Assembly: GCF_900089495.1 (NCBI RefSeq)
Contig: NZ_LT605203.1
Location: 3,362,030 to 3,426,029, forward strand
Reading direction: 5' to 3'
DNA length: 64,000 nucleotides
From: Thiomonas sp. X19
GTDB lineage: Bacteria > Pseudomonadota > Gammaproteobacteria > Burkholderiales > Burkholderiaceae_C
The notes beneath the pieces were generated by a model that was given only the letters and a program-made list of their open reading frames with translations, was not told the DNA's origin and did not search any database. The position numbers and the translations under genes are program-made. Below are positions 51,915-61,327 of the stretch, piece by piece (the stretch's first letter is position 1; every line of letters starts with the position of its first letter).

Positions 51915-52683
51915 AATTGACGACGTGCAGTATGTCCCCAGGCAATCGCTCTATGAGCCTGGGAAACATGGCGACGATGTTTTCGTGATCCGCACCAATC
52001 TCGTCACGCTGGATCGCATCGAACCGGACGGCCAGCGCCGGATTTCCCGGGTCGCCAAACGCGGGGACGTGATCGGATTGGAGTGTCTGGTCGCCCAGCC
52101 CTTCCTTCATCGGGCTTCGCCGGTCAAAACCGTGCGGGTCTGCCGCATACCCATCACACTGCTCCAGAACGAGCACACAAGGCGGTGCGATTTGGATCTG
52201 GACATGATGGAACGTTGGCATCGCGCCCTGCGGCAGGCGGACGACTGGTCCTGCCTCTACGGGGGGCAACGCCCCGTTGCTCCCCGGATGGCGCAGTTGC
52301 TGTTGGCGCTGACGGATCCGCCGTGGAGCGATACGCTGTTGCTGCCCAAGCTGGACGATCTAGCCGCCCTGCTCGGCGTGGCAATGGAGTCGGCCAGCAG
52401 AGCGTTGTCTCAACTCAGGCAACGGGGTTGGCTCGTACGTCTGGGGCTCGGCCGCTACGCCATCGAACGCGACGCGCTTGATGCTTATGTGCATGCCCGA
52501 AAACCGGTTTCGGCCCGGGAGCGTGGCGCGGGTGTTGCGCCTGACGCCAAGAGGCTGCAGCATGAAAGTGGCGCTGCCACGGTCACGCAGGCGTCATCCC
52601 CATCCACCGTCCGTCACCGCCGATCTGGCGGTCAATTTGTCGGCATGGGGCATGCACCCGCGCAGGTCCGACATCTCCCCTGA
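51790..52683 (+). CDS. FNR-family regulator within the molybdenum-cofactor block
   Basis: A 297-residue Crp/Fnr-type regulator. KCHQCAIRALCIF has C-x2-C-x5-C and VRVCRIPI supplies the fourth cysteine at the FNR position. The recognition helix region is LDDLAALLGVAMESASRALSQL, with AMESASR rather than the ET--R of classical FNR, so the DNA target may differ. The 60-residue C-terminal tail is low-complexity. ATG 51790 has AGGAG 10 nt upstream; ATG 51724 is possible. Likely senses oxygen, nitric oxide or redox state for the nearby genes. Confidence 0.8.
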   Translation: MTRQHEGEGVRKDRAKCHQCAIRALCIFKHWLLEELDAVSAEIDDVQYVPRQSLYEPGKHGDDVFVIRTNLVTLDRIEPDGQRRISRVAKRGDVIGLECLVAQPFLHRASPVKTVRVCRIPITLLQNEHTRRCDLDLDMMERWHRALRQADDWSCLYGGQRPVAPRMAQLLLALTDPPWSDTLLLPKLDDLAALLGVAMESASRALSQLRQRGWLVRLGLGRYAIERDALDAYVHARKPVSARERGAGVAPDAKRLQHESGAATVTQASSPSTVRHRRSGGQFVGMGHAPAQVRHLP

Positions 52684-52704
52684 CACTTCGCCCTGGAGAT
52701 CCCC

Positions 52705-52962
52705 ATGAAAATCACGGTTCGTTATTTCGCCCATGTGCGCGAGAGCCTCGGCACTGGCCGGGAAGACCATGAACTGCCGGAGCAGATTCGCACCCTGGGG
52801 GCGATGCGCGTCTGGCTGACGACGCAAAGTGAGCGCCATGCGCAGGTGTTGGATGCCGCGCGGTCCTTGCGCATGGCCTGCAACCAGACGGTGGGGGACG
52901 CCCAAACCGAGCTGCAGGCCGGATGCGAAGTGGCATTTTTTCCGCCGGTCACCGGGGGGTGA
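52705..52962 (+). CDS. moaD: Molybdopterin synthase sulfur-carrier subunit
   Basis: An 85-residue ubiquitin-like protein: ITVRYFAHVRESLGTGREDH at the start and VGDAQTELQAGCEVAFFPPV ending TGG, the double-Gly tail that becomes a thiocarboxylate. GGAG lies before ATG 52705 at a usual distance. It supplies sulfur for the dithiolene of molybdopterin. Its partner moaE begins 4 nt later but is broken, see next entry. Confidence 0.92.
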   Translation: MKITVRYFAHVRESLGTGREDHELPEQIRTLGAMRVWLTTQSERHAQVLDAARSLRMACNQTVGDAQTELQAGCEVAFFPPVTGG

Positions 52963-52966
52963 GGTC

Positions 52967-53494
52967 GTGAGCACCATTCGCATCCAGTCTGAAGTCTTCG
53001 ACACCGGCGCCGAGTTGCGCGCACTGCGCGAGACCCGGCGCGACATCGGCGCGGTGGTCTGCTTCGAGGGCGTGTGCCGCGACAGCCATCCGGAACAGGG
53101 CGCAGCGTCGGCCGACGTGCAGGCGACGGAACTCGAGCACTATCCAGGAATGACCGAAAAATCCATCGCAGCGATGGTGACCGAGGCGCAAAGCCGCTGG
53201 TCCTTGCTTGGCGTGACGGTGATCCATCGCGTGGACCGTTTGTTGCCTGGGGATCCGATCGTTTCGAGGCATCCCCATGGACGTCCAAGGCAAACGCAAC
53301 ATTCCACTCACCCCGGCGCAAACCTGGGAGGCGCTCAATGCCACCCAGATGCTCAAGGCTTGCATTCCCGGCTGCGAGTCGGTGACGCAAACCGGAGATG
53401 GGCAGTTCGAGGTCGTGCAGGTGCTCGACATCGCCGGCTACAAGACGCGGTTTTCCAGCACCTTGACGCTGGAGGATGTGGACCCGCCGCATAG
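52967..53494 (+). pseudogene. moaE: Truncated molybdopterin synthase large subunit (moaE)
   Basis: From GTG 52967 the frame encodes a good MoaE N-terminal two-thirds: IRIQSEVFDTGAELRAL, VVCFEGVCRDSHPEQGA, ELEHYPGMTEKSIAAM and VIHRVDRLLPGDPIV. At about 53265 the family sequence stops (VAV-AAHRGxAFxAC and the catalytic lysine block are missing) and the frame continues into unrelated sequence that lies over the CoxG-like gene. The catalytic lysines are therefore absent. A deletion or recombination at 53265 joined the 5' part of moaE to the coxG-like gene. A second moaE must exist elsewhere if the cofactor is made. Confidence 0.82.
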
Positions 53495-53840
53495 CTATGT
53501 GCTGCGCTTCGAGGGCAACGGCGGCAATGCCGGCTTCGGCATCGGCCGCGCGCTCATCGCGCTGCAGCCGACCGACGGCGGCACGCAGATGAACTATCAG
53601 GCGAGTGCAGAGGTGGGCGGCGCCATTGCGCAGATGGGGCAAGGCGCGGTGGACCAGGCGGTCAAGGGCCTGATCGAGGATTTTTTTAACCGCTTCGAAC
53701 GCAATGTGCGCGGCGAGGCGGCCGGCCAGGCCCCGGGCAGCATGGTCGAGCGCCTGTGGTTCATGATGCCGCCCTGGGCCTGGGCCATCTCCACGCTGGT
53801 GGCCGTGTTCATCCTCTACTGGGGCGTCATGCAGTCATGA
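53277..53840 (+). CDS. CoxG-family (SRPBCC) membrane-tethered protein
   Basis: A 187-residue protein with the CoxG/SRPBCC lipid-binding-like fold: KRNIPLTPAQTWEALNATQM, ACIPGCESVTQTGDGQFEV and YQASAEVGGAIAQMGQGAVD. A C-terminal membrane helix (WAWAISTLVAVFILYWGVM) anchors it. CoxG proteins accompany molybdenum CO dehydrogenases and related hydroxylases and help recruit them to the membrane; no such hydroxylase is in the window. The ATG lies 12 nt after the moaE break. It overlaps the thioredoxin-like gene by 4 nt. Confidence 0.82.
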   Translation: MDVQGKRNIPLTPAQTWEALNATQMLKACIPGCESVTQTGDGQFEVVQVLDIAGYKTRFSSTLTLEDVDPPHSYVLRFEGNGGNAGFGIGRALIALQPTDGGTQMNYQASAEVGGAIAQMGQGAVDQAVKGLIEDFFNRFERNVRGEAAGQAPGSMVERLWFMMPPWAWAISTLVAVFILYWGVMQS

Positions 53841-54232
53841 ACGCGCAGGCGACATCCGCCGCAGACCGCGAGCCAACCCCTGAACCCTTGATCGTGGCCT
53901 GCTTGTGTGCGCAGTGGTGTGTCGCGTGCAACCTGTGGCAGGCTAATTTCCAGGCACTGGCGGAGCGCATCCCCCGAGCCAAGATGCTGTGGGTGGATGT
54001 GGAGGATGAGCTTGGAGCGCTGGGCGACTACGAGGTGGAGAACTTCCCCACCATCGTCGTGCAGCGGGGCCCTTGGCTGCTGCATGGAGGCCCGTTGCCA
54101 CCGCAGATTGGAGTGTGGATGCGTCTGGTCGAGGAATTCGCCTGCCTGTCCGCGGATGAGGCAGCGGCAGTGGCTGCAAAGCTCGCACAAACGCAACCCG
54201 AACTGCCCGATCCTCGAGCTTTCGTGGAATAG
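53837..54232 (+). CDS. Thioredoxin-like protein
   Basis: A 131-residue thioredoxin-fold protein with the redox motif CVAC in CLCAQWCVACNLWQANFQAL and a cis-proline in ENFPTIVVQRGPWL. There is no signal peptide, so it is cytoplasmic. The first domain helix lacks the usual start, and the C-terminus is longer than in thioredoxin. It begins at the ATGA overlap with the CoxG-like gene. Partner unknown; a role in reducing ArsC or supporting molybdenum enzyme maturation is possible but unsupported. Confidence 0.8.
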   Translation: MNAQATSAADREPTPEPLIVACLCAQWCVACNLWQANFQALAERIPRAKMLWVDVEDELGALGDYEVENFPTIVVQRGPWLLHGGPLPPQIGVWMRLVEEFACLSADEAAAVAAKLAQTQPELPDPRAFVE

Positions 54233-54258
54233 GCTTCGCTCGTGGCAATGTCCACGCT

Positions 54259-55545
<1,287 letters not shown>

Positions 55546-55549
55546 CGGC

Positions 55550-56032
55550 TCAGTTCTTGCGCATGGGGTTGAAGGCATCCGGGCCGCTGTTGGCCAGGCG
55601 CTTGACCAGATCGAAGCGCGAGATCATGCCGACCAGCCGTTCGTGCTCGATCACCGGCAGGGACTTGATGCTGTGATCCACCAGCAGACGCGCGGCCACG
55701 GTGACATGGTCTTCGGGTGCCACGGTGAGGACTTCCCGCGTCATGACCTGCGCGGCCGTGCGGCCCTCGGCCTTGTCCGGCTCCGGCGTACGCCGGCGAA
55801 ACACGGAGCGGTAGAAGTTCTCCTTCCAGACCGATTCGCGCGGCTCCAACCGCTCGTCGGCCGCACGATGCACCAGGTCGCCCTCGGTCACGAGGCCGAG
55901 CAGGTGTCCCTCGGCATCGGTCACCGGAACGCCGTTGATGCGGTGCTCGATCAAGATGCGGGCGATCTCCGCCACGGGCGTCTCCGGTGCGATCCGGATC
56001 GGGTTCGGGGTCATCAGGTCACGGACTTTCAT
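55550..56032 (-). CDS. CBS-domain pair protein of the ars operon
   Basis: A 160-residue cytoplasmic protein with two CBS domains: [20 protein letters not shown] with [20 protein letters not shown], and [20 protein letters not shown] with [22 protein letters not shown] pairs bind adenine nucleotides and regulate enzymes or transporters. It lies between the oxidoreductase and arsB, overlapping the first by 14 nt. ars operons with a CBS protein and an oxidoreductase are known in beta- and gammaproteobacteria; their function there is unresolved. Confidence 0.9.
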   Translation of the reverse strand: MKVRDLMTPNPIRIAPETPVAEIARILIEHRINGVPVTDAEGHLLGLVTEGDLVHRAADERLEPRESVWKENFYRSVFRRRTPEPDKAEGRTAAQVMTREVLTVAPEDHVTVAARLLVDHSIKSLPVIEHERLVGMISRFDLVKRLANSGPDAFNPMRKN

Positions 56033-57463
56033 GCTGTGTTCCTTTCTCAAGATTTGTGGGTCGATCGGCGGTGAACGACTTGTCAGCACCGGTTTTCACC
56101 GCGCTCATCCAGGCCTGCGCCCCCATCTGCACCGGGTCCCAGGGGCTGCTGAACGGAGGTGTGTAGCTGAGATCGAGATCGTTCAAGTCTTCGACGCCCA
56201 TGCCGTGGAACAGGGCTGCTGCGAACACGTCGATGCGTTTCGACACCTCCGAACGCCAGTGGCCGAGGATCTGCGCGCCCAGGAGACGACCAGTGCGGCG
56301 ATCGCCGGCCACCCGGATGCGGAGCTTATGCGCGCCTGGGTAATAGGCCTTGTGATCCCAGGTTTCGATCTCGCTGGTGACGGGATCAAAGCCGGCCATG
56401 CGCGCCTCGGCTTCGCGCAAGCCTGTCCGCGCGATCGCGAGTTCGAACATCTTCATGGTCTGGGTGCCGACCGAGCCCGCGAAAGAGCGCTCTCCGCCTA
56501 CAGCGTTCTCGCCGGCCACACGGCCCTGCTTGTGCGCGGTCGTCCCGAGCGGCAGGTACGCTGGCCGCTGGAGTATCCGATGCCAGGTCTCGGCGCAGTC
56601 GCCGGCGGCCCCAATGCCAGGGATCGCAGTCTCCATGCGTTGCGTGACGCGGATGGCGCCCGAGGGCCCCAGCGCAATCCCCGCAGCGGCGGCAAGGGTG
56701 GAGTCGGGTCGCGCGCCAGTGGCGACCAGCACCAGATCGGCCGACGCGGCAAACCCGCCCGAACCCGACACCGTGAGACCGCCCCGGTCGCCGACGGTCT
56801 CGATGCGCTCGACGGCGCAGCCAGCCACGACGCGTACGCCATGGCGTGACAATTCCTCCCCGATCAGCCTGCCGAACGCCGGATCGACGCTTGGGAACAC
56901 GGGATCGGTCTGACTTACGAGCGTGACATCGACCCCCCGATGCCTCAGCGCGTCGGCCATCTCGACGCCGATATAGCCCGCACCGACAATAAGAGCCGAA
57001 CGCGCTTCGCCCGTCGTGAGATGGCGATGGACCGCGAAGCCGTCCGCCATGGTGTGCAGGCCATAAACGCCGGGGAGGTCGAGGCCGGGCAATCCTTGGG
57101 GACGAAGCGGGACGGCACCGGTCGCGATCACCAGGTGGTCGTAGCGCAAGGTCTCCGCACGGCCGTTCGGCCCGCGCACGACATCGACCCTCTTTCCCGC
57201 GGGATGAATGACGACGGCCCGATGGTTCGTCAGGACTTCGATGCCGTCGAATGCGGTGCGATGGGCGAGCTGCCGGTGATCCGGCGTCTCGCCGCTGAGG
57301 TAGAAGGGCAGGCCGCAGATGCTGTAGTTCGGGTACTCGTCGGCCAACAGGACGGATACCTCGGCTCGGGGATCGATCTCGTGAGCCCGCAGCGCCGCGC
57401 TGATGCCCGCAGCGCCGCGCTGATGCCCGCGTCGCTGCCGCCGATGATGAGGAGGCGCGTCAT
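56019..57463 (-). pseudogene. FAD/NAD(P)-dependent oxidoreductase of the ars operon, frameshifted by a 20-bp duplication
   Basis: The gene starts ATG 57463 with MTRLLIIGGSDAGISAALRA, the FAD-binding start of CoA-disulfide-reductase-like flavoproteins, then shifts frame inside a tandem 20-bp duplication at 57385-57424. The rest continues in another frame from DEYPNYSICGLPFYLSGETP and includes HLVIATGAVPLRPQGLPG, the NAD(P)-binding VGAGYIGVEMADALRHRG and a C-terminal dimerisation domain (KIRVAGDRRTGRLLGAQILG-type). Removing one 20-bp copy gives 1425 nt, exactly 475 codons, so the gene was intact before the duplication. The remaining frame from about 57347 lacks the first dinucleotide-binding loop. 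Confidence 0.88.
57385..57424. repeat. 20-bp tandem duplication in the oxidoreductase gene
   Basis: GCCCGCAGCGCCGCGCTGAT occurs twice in a row (57385-57404 and 57405-57424) and its first six bases follow again. The 20-nt insertion is not a multiple of three and breaks the frame of the flavoprotein after about 20 codons. Perfect identity of the copies indicates a recent slippage event, which could also revert. Confidence 0.93.
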
Positions 57464-57479
57464 GCTGTTCCCTTCATTG

Positions 57480-57985
57480 TTATTCGGCGCGCTGTTGGTC
57501 CAGATCACGCAACTGGGTTTGCAGCGACATGCGGTCGATCTTGTCGATGGACAGGGCGAGGAGCAGGCGGATGCGAGCGGCAATTTGGAAGTGCGCGTTG
57601 GCGAAGGCCTTGAGTTGACGCTCACGATCCCCGCCGACCGCGGCTGGATCAGCGAAACCCCAGTGGGCGGTGATGGGTTGACCTGGCCATGCGGGACAGG
57701 CCTCGCCAGCCGCCTGATCGCAGACTGTGAAAATGAAATCCATCGATGGCGCATCCGGCGCCGCAAACTCCGTCCAGCTCTTGCTGCGCAAGCCACGAAT
57801 GTCATAGTGCTGACCGGTGAGCACTTCGAGCGTGAGCGGATGCACTTCGTCGCGAGGATGACTGCCCGCGCTGTACGCCTTGAACCGATCTCGACCGAGA
57901 TGGTTCAAGATGACTTCCGCCATGATGCTGCGCGCGGAATTGCCGGTGCAGATGAACAGCGCGTTGTAGATCTCTTTGGGGCCAT
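57480..57985 (-). pseudogene. arsC: Second arsenate reductase (thioredoxin-type ArsC) with an N-terminal frameshift
   Basis: From ATG 57923 the frame gives the body of a low-molecular-weight-phosphatase-type ArsC (FKAYSAGSHPRDEVHPLTLE, YDIRGLRSKSWTEFAAP, DFIFTVCDQAAGEACPAWPG). The active-site loop is upstream in the same frame (ALFICTGNSARSIM), but no start codon lies between it and the stop shared with arsA. ATG 57985 is placed correctly yet is one base out of frame: ATGGCCCCAAAG would read on correctly with five C instead of four. The total of 506 nt fits loss of one base. Without this, the catalytic Cys is not translated. Confidence 0.78.
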
Positions 57986-57986
57986 G

Positions 57987-59765
57987 TCACGCTCTTTCGG
58001 TGATGAGACTGGGGCGGGCAGCCAGTTCCAGCAGGCGATCGACGCCGACGGGCTCTTCTCTTAGCAGCGGAACGACCGCGTAGCGCTGGGCATGGCGGGT
58101 AGCGACGGCGTCGATTTCTCGCAGTTCATGGCAGGCACGCTGACGCAGCAAGGGCGAGTTCGGCGTGGCAGCCGCGATGCTGTTGTTGATGATCCAGGCC
58201 CAGGGCTCGATCCCGGCGCGGCGCAGGTCAGCTTGCAGGTTTGCCGCTTCCAGTACCGGTGTGGTTTCGGCCAACGTCACGATCAGCACCTTGGTCTGCC
58301 TGGCGTCCTGCAACTGCATCATCGGGGTGGTGTAGTGCAGCCCGGTCCCGGCCATCTGGCGGGTGATTTCACGGTGATAGGCGCCAGTCGCGTCGAGCAG
58401 CAGCAAGGTGTGGCCGGTCGGTGCCGTGTCCATCACCACGAACTTCTTGCCGGCCTCGCGAATGATGTGCGAGAAGGCCTGGAACACCGCGATTTCCTCG
58501 GTGCAGGGCGAGCGCAGGTCCTCTTCCAGCAGCGCCCGGCCTTCCGCATCGAGCCGCGCGCCCTTGGTGGCCAATACGTGCTGCCTGTAACGCTCGGTTT
58601 CAATGTGCGGGTCGATCCGGCTGACCATGAGGTTGTCCAGCGCGCCGCTCAGTGTTTCAGTCAGATGCGCGGCCGGGTCGGACGTGGTGAGGTGGACCGG
58701 CAGGCCGCGATGGGCCAGTTCTGCCGCGATGGCAGCGGCCAGGGTGGTCTTGCCCACACCGCCCTTGCCCATCAGCATCACAAGACCGTGGCCGTCTTCG
58801 GCGATGCCATCGACCAACACGGACAGACTGGGTGCATCAAGTACGACCGGAGCCACATGGGTGCTGGGCGCTTGCGTGGCCGTCGTGACCAGTAGCTGGC
58901 GCAAGGCATCCAGACCGACCAGGTTGAAGGGCTTGAGCGCGACCTGATCGCGGGGCAGCGTCTTGAGCACATCAGGGATTGCGTCCAATGCGGCCCGTTC
59001 GTGCGCGCAGATGGCTGCGGCCAAGGGGTCGTGCGCCGCTTCTTCCGGTGGCAGGACGCCGTTGATCACCAGATACTGCTGCGACAGGCCAATGCCGGCG
59101 AGTTCCTCATGGGTGCGTGCAACCTCCCGCAAGGTGGCTTGCTGGGCGCGGGCCACCAGAATCAAGCGGGTGCGCTGGGCATCGGCCAAAGCCTCCACTG
59201 CCGCCTTGTATTGGGCGCGCTGCTTGTCCAGTCCGGCCAATGGGCCGAGGCAGGACGCATCGCCCTTGTCCGCTTCAAGGAAATCACTCCACGCGCCGGG
59301 CAATTGCAACAGCCGGATGGTGTGACCGGTCGGGGCTGTATCGAAAATGATGTGGTCGTAGTCAGCGGTCAGGGCCGAGTCGGTGAGCAACGCGGTGAAT
59401 TCGTCAAAGGCGGCGATTTCGGTGGTGCAGGCGCCGGAGAGCTGTTCCTCGATGCCGTTGACGATGTCGTCCGGCAGCGTCCCGCGCACCGGGCCGACGA
59501 TGCGCTCCCGGTACTGCTGTGCCGCTTGCTGCGGGTCGATTTCCAGAGCCGACAGACCGGGCACACCATTGATGTGGGTGATCGTGTTGCCGATGGCCTG
59601 GCCGAAGACTTGGCCGACGTTGGATGCGGGGTCGGTGCTGACCAGCAGGACTTTCTTGCCGTGCTCGGCAAGGTGGATTGCCGTGGCGCAGGACAGCGAC
59701 GTTTTGCCCACGCCGCCTTTGCCGGTGAAAAAGAAAAAGCGCGGCGGCAGTTCGAGAAATTTCAT
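57987..59765 (-). CDS. arsA: Arsenite-translocating ATPase ArsA
   Basis: A 592-residue tandem ATPase that drives ArsB. Halves A1 and A2 each have a deviant Walker A: FFFTGKGGVGKTSLS near residue 13 and MLMGKGGVGKTTLA near 330. Each half has the DTAPTGHT switch block. The metalloid-binding cysteines are in GACTTEIAAFDEF and SPCTEEIAVFQAF. ATG 59765 is chosen for the family start MKFLELPPRFFFF. It follows arsD by 19 nt, and its stop (57987-57989) nearly touches the ATG of arsC2. Length is typical. Confidence 0.96.
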   Translation of the reverse strand: MKFLELPPRFFFFTGKGGVGKTSLSCATAIHLAEHGKKVLLVSTDPASNVGQVFGQAIGNTITHINGVPGLSALEIDPQQAAQQYRERIVGPVRGTLPDDIVNGIEEQLSGACTTEIAAFDEFTALLTDSALTADYDHIIFDTAPTGHTIRLLQLPGAWSDFLEADKGDASCLGPLAGLDKQRAQYKAAVEALADAQRTRLILVARAQQATLREVARTHEELAGIGLSQQYLVINGVLPPEEAAHDPLAAAICAHERAALDAIPDVLKTLPRDQVALKPFNLVGLDALRQLLVTTATQAPSTHVAPVVLDAPSLSVLVDGIAEDGHGLVMLMGKGGVGKTTLAAAIAAELAHRGLPVHLTTSDPAAHLTETLSGALDNLMVSRIDPHIETERYRQHVLATKGARLDAEGRALLEEDLRSPCTEEIAVFQAFSHIIREAGKKFVVMDTAPTGHTLLLLDATGAYHREITRQMAGTGLHYTTPMMQLQDARQTKVLIVTLAETTPVLEAANLQADLRRAGIEPWAWIINNSIAAATPNSPLLRQRACHELREIDAVATRHAQRYAVVPLLREEPVGVDRLLELAARPSLITERA

Positions 59766-59784
59766 GGTGATACTTCCTCTGCGT

Positions 59785-60147
59785 TCAGCAGCAGTGGCTG
59801 CCGGCGCAGCAGCCCTGTGCTGCTTTCGACACTGCTGTCGGTTGTGGAATGCCTGCCCAGCGAGCCAGCTCCATGCGGTTGGGGTAGCGGCCCGCCAATG
59901 CCACTGCACCATCCACCAGAACCAGGGGCAGGGCTTCCTGGCCGGAGCGTTCCAGGAACGATTTGACCGTCGGGTTTTCGGCGAATGCCAGCGGCTGTCG
60001 GGCCAGATTGAAACGCTCGATCTGCGCACCGTTTTGCTTGGCCCAATCGGTGTCAGCCGAAAAGCTGACCAGGCTCTGATCGACCTCCACACCGCACACG
60101 CCGGTGCTGCAGCACAGTGCCGGGTCATAGATTTGAATGGCTTTCAT
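59785..60147 (-). CDS. arsD: Arsenite metallochaperone ArsD
   Basis: A 120-residue thioredoxin-fold chaperone that hands arsenite to ArsA. The three required cysteines are Cys12, Cys13 and Cys18 in YDPALCCSTGVCGVEVD. Two further vicinal pairs end the protein (GCCAGSHCC), as in the longer ArsD types. FNLARQPLAFAENPTVKSFL and LPLVLVDGAVALAGRYPNR are conserved. It lies between arsC and arsA. It may also be a weak repressor of the operon. Confidence 0.95.
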   Translation of the reverse strand: MKAIQIYDPALCCSTGVCGVEVDQSLVSFSADTDWAKQNGAQIERFNLARQPLAFAENPTVKSFLERSGQEALPLVLVDGAVALAGRYPNRMELARWAGIPQPTAVSKAAQGCCAGSHCC

Positions 60148-60178
60148 TTTGATTCCTCATCGATAATTGAAATTATGG

Positions 60179-60658
60179 TCATGAAAAAAGCTTCCCGATC
60201 CGATCCAGATCCTCCTTCAAGCATGCGGGATCGTTCTTTAACTCCGTCAGCGGCAGGGTGAGGAAGGTCTCGATGCGGGTGCGCAGGATGCGATAGGCTG
60301 TCATGAAGGCAGCGTTGATTGCCCCGTCGCCCCCGGTAGCATGCGCAGGGTCTTCGACACCCCAATGCGCGCGCAGGACCGGGCCGAGATAGGCCGGGCA
60401 GGTTTCGCTGGCTGCGCTGGAGCAGACGGTGATCACGATGTCCGGTGTTTCGGGCAAATCGTCCCAGGACTTGCTGGAGAGTCCAACGGTCGGGATGCCT
60501 TCCCGCTCCAGCAAGGCAAGCGAGCGGGGATGCACCTGCCCGGTTGGATGGCTGCCCGCGCTCATCGCCATCCAGCCGGCGGGAGCCAGGTGGTTGAACG
60601 TGGCTTCGGCCAGAATCGAGCGGCAGGAGTTGCCTGTGCAGAGAAAGAGGATGTTCAT
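60179..60658 (-). CDS. arsC: Arsenate reductase, thioredoxin/LMW-phosphatase type
   Basis: A 159-residue arsenate reductase. The active site NILFLCTGNSCRSILAEATF carries the nucleophilic Cys (CxGNSxR). GWMAMSAGSHPTGQVHPRSL and TVCSSAASETCPAYLGPVLR supply the other redox cysteines; DIVITVC contains the general acid region. It starts 4 nt after arsR and is the intact copy in this operon, next to the frameshifted arsC2. It reduces arsenate to arsenite for export by ArsAB. Confidence 0.94.
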   Translation of the reverse strand: MNILFLCTGNSCRSILAEATFNHLAPAGWMAMSAGSHPTGQVHPRSLALLEREGIPTVGLSSKSWDDLPETPDIVITVCSSAASETCPAYLGPVLRAHWGVEDPAHATGGDGAINAAFMTAYRILRTRIETFLTLPLTELKNDPACLKEDLDRIGKLFS

Positions 60659-60661
60659 GGC

Positions 60662-61033
60662 TCAGGTTTCGACTGGAGTTGGCGAAACAGTCGGCAGTGC
60701 CGTGTCGCAGTAGGTTGAAGCGCCGCGCAAGCCCGTACATTGCCCCGGGTGCCCGGAACAGCACTCCTCGGTCAGATAGGCGATCAGATCCAGCATCAAT
60801 GGAATGTTCGCCCGATAGCGCAGGTAGCGCCCCTCCTGTTCCACAGTGAGAAGGCGGGCCTGGGTCAGGGCCTTCAAATGGAAGGAGAGGTTGGTCGGCG
60901 GCACGTCAAGGGTGATCGCGATCTCGCCGGCCACCATGCCCTCAGGCCCCTTCTTGACAAGCAGCCGATACACGTCCAACCGCACACCTGACGAGAGCGA
61001 TTCGAAGATTGAAGTTGCTGTGATCTTTTCCAT
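60662..61033 (-). CDS. arsR: Arsenic-responsive repressor ArsR
   Basis: A 123-residue winged-helix repressor. ATSIFESLSSGVRLDVYRLL and LDVPPTNLSFHLKALTQARL are the DNA-binding part. The arsenite site is at the C-terminus, with Cys91, Cys92 and Cys98 in LTEECCSGHPGQCTG, the type known from Acidithiobacillus ferrooxidans ArsR rather than the CVC type of E. coli. It is the first gene of the ars operon and should release its operator when arsenite binds. Confidence 0.94.
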   Translation of the reverse strand: MEKITATSIFESLSSGVRLDVYRLLVKKGPEGMVAGEIAITLDVPPTNLSFHLKALTQARLLTVEQEGRYLRYRANIPLMLDLIAYLTEECCSGHPGQCTGLRGASTYCDTALPTVSPTPVET

Positions 61034-61060
61034 TCTTCAAATATACAACAATGATTGGAT
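61034..61060 (-). promoter_or_regulatory. Probable ars promoter/operator
   Basis: The DNA before arsR is AT-rich (TTCTTCAAATATACAACA) and contains the short palindrome CAATGATTG at 61049-61057. An ArsR dimer and the promoter -10 region are expected here. The boundaries are guessed. Confidence 0.35.
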
Positions 61061-61194
61061 TCATGCACCATGCCATTTCTACATACAGACAAATTAATTA
61101 CATGTAGTTACGTTAACAGGAGCAAACAATCACGGGATTGTCACATCGTGAACCTATTGTGAAAGACCCTGCTGCCACTCTTTTGGAGGCGACC

Positions 61195-61269
61195 ATGATG
61201 TCTAAAGGCATATGCCACGCGGCACGGAGCGGGCGGACGAGGTTCGGGGAGGGTGGAGGCCCACAGTAG
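61195..61269 (+). CDS. Possible 24-aa ORF or gene start remnant
   Basis: ATG 61195 is preceded by a strong GGAGG at 6 nt, but the frame closes after 24 codons (MMSKGICHAARSGRTRFGEG and four more). It may be the start of a lost gene or chance. The rest of 61060-61327 shows nothing else that I recognise. Confidence 0.25.
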   Translation: MMSKGICHAARSGRTRFGEGGGPQ

Positions 61270-61327
61270 GGCAAGGCGGCCCGGCCCGGTGGTAGCCGGG
61301 ATGGCAGTTCAGGGCTGACGTCGGGCG

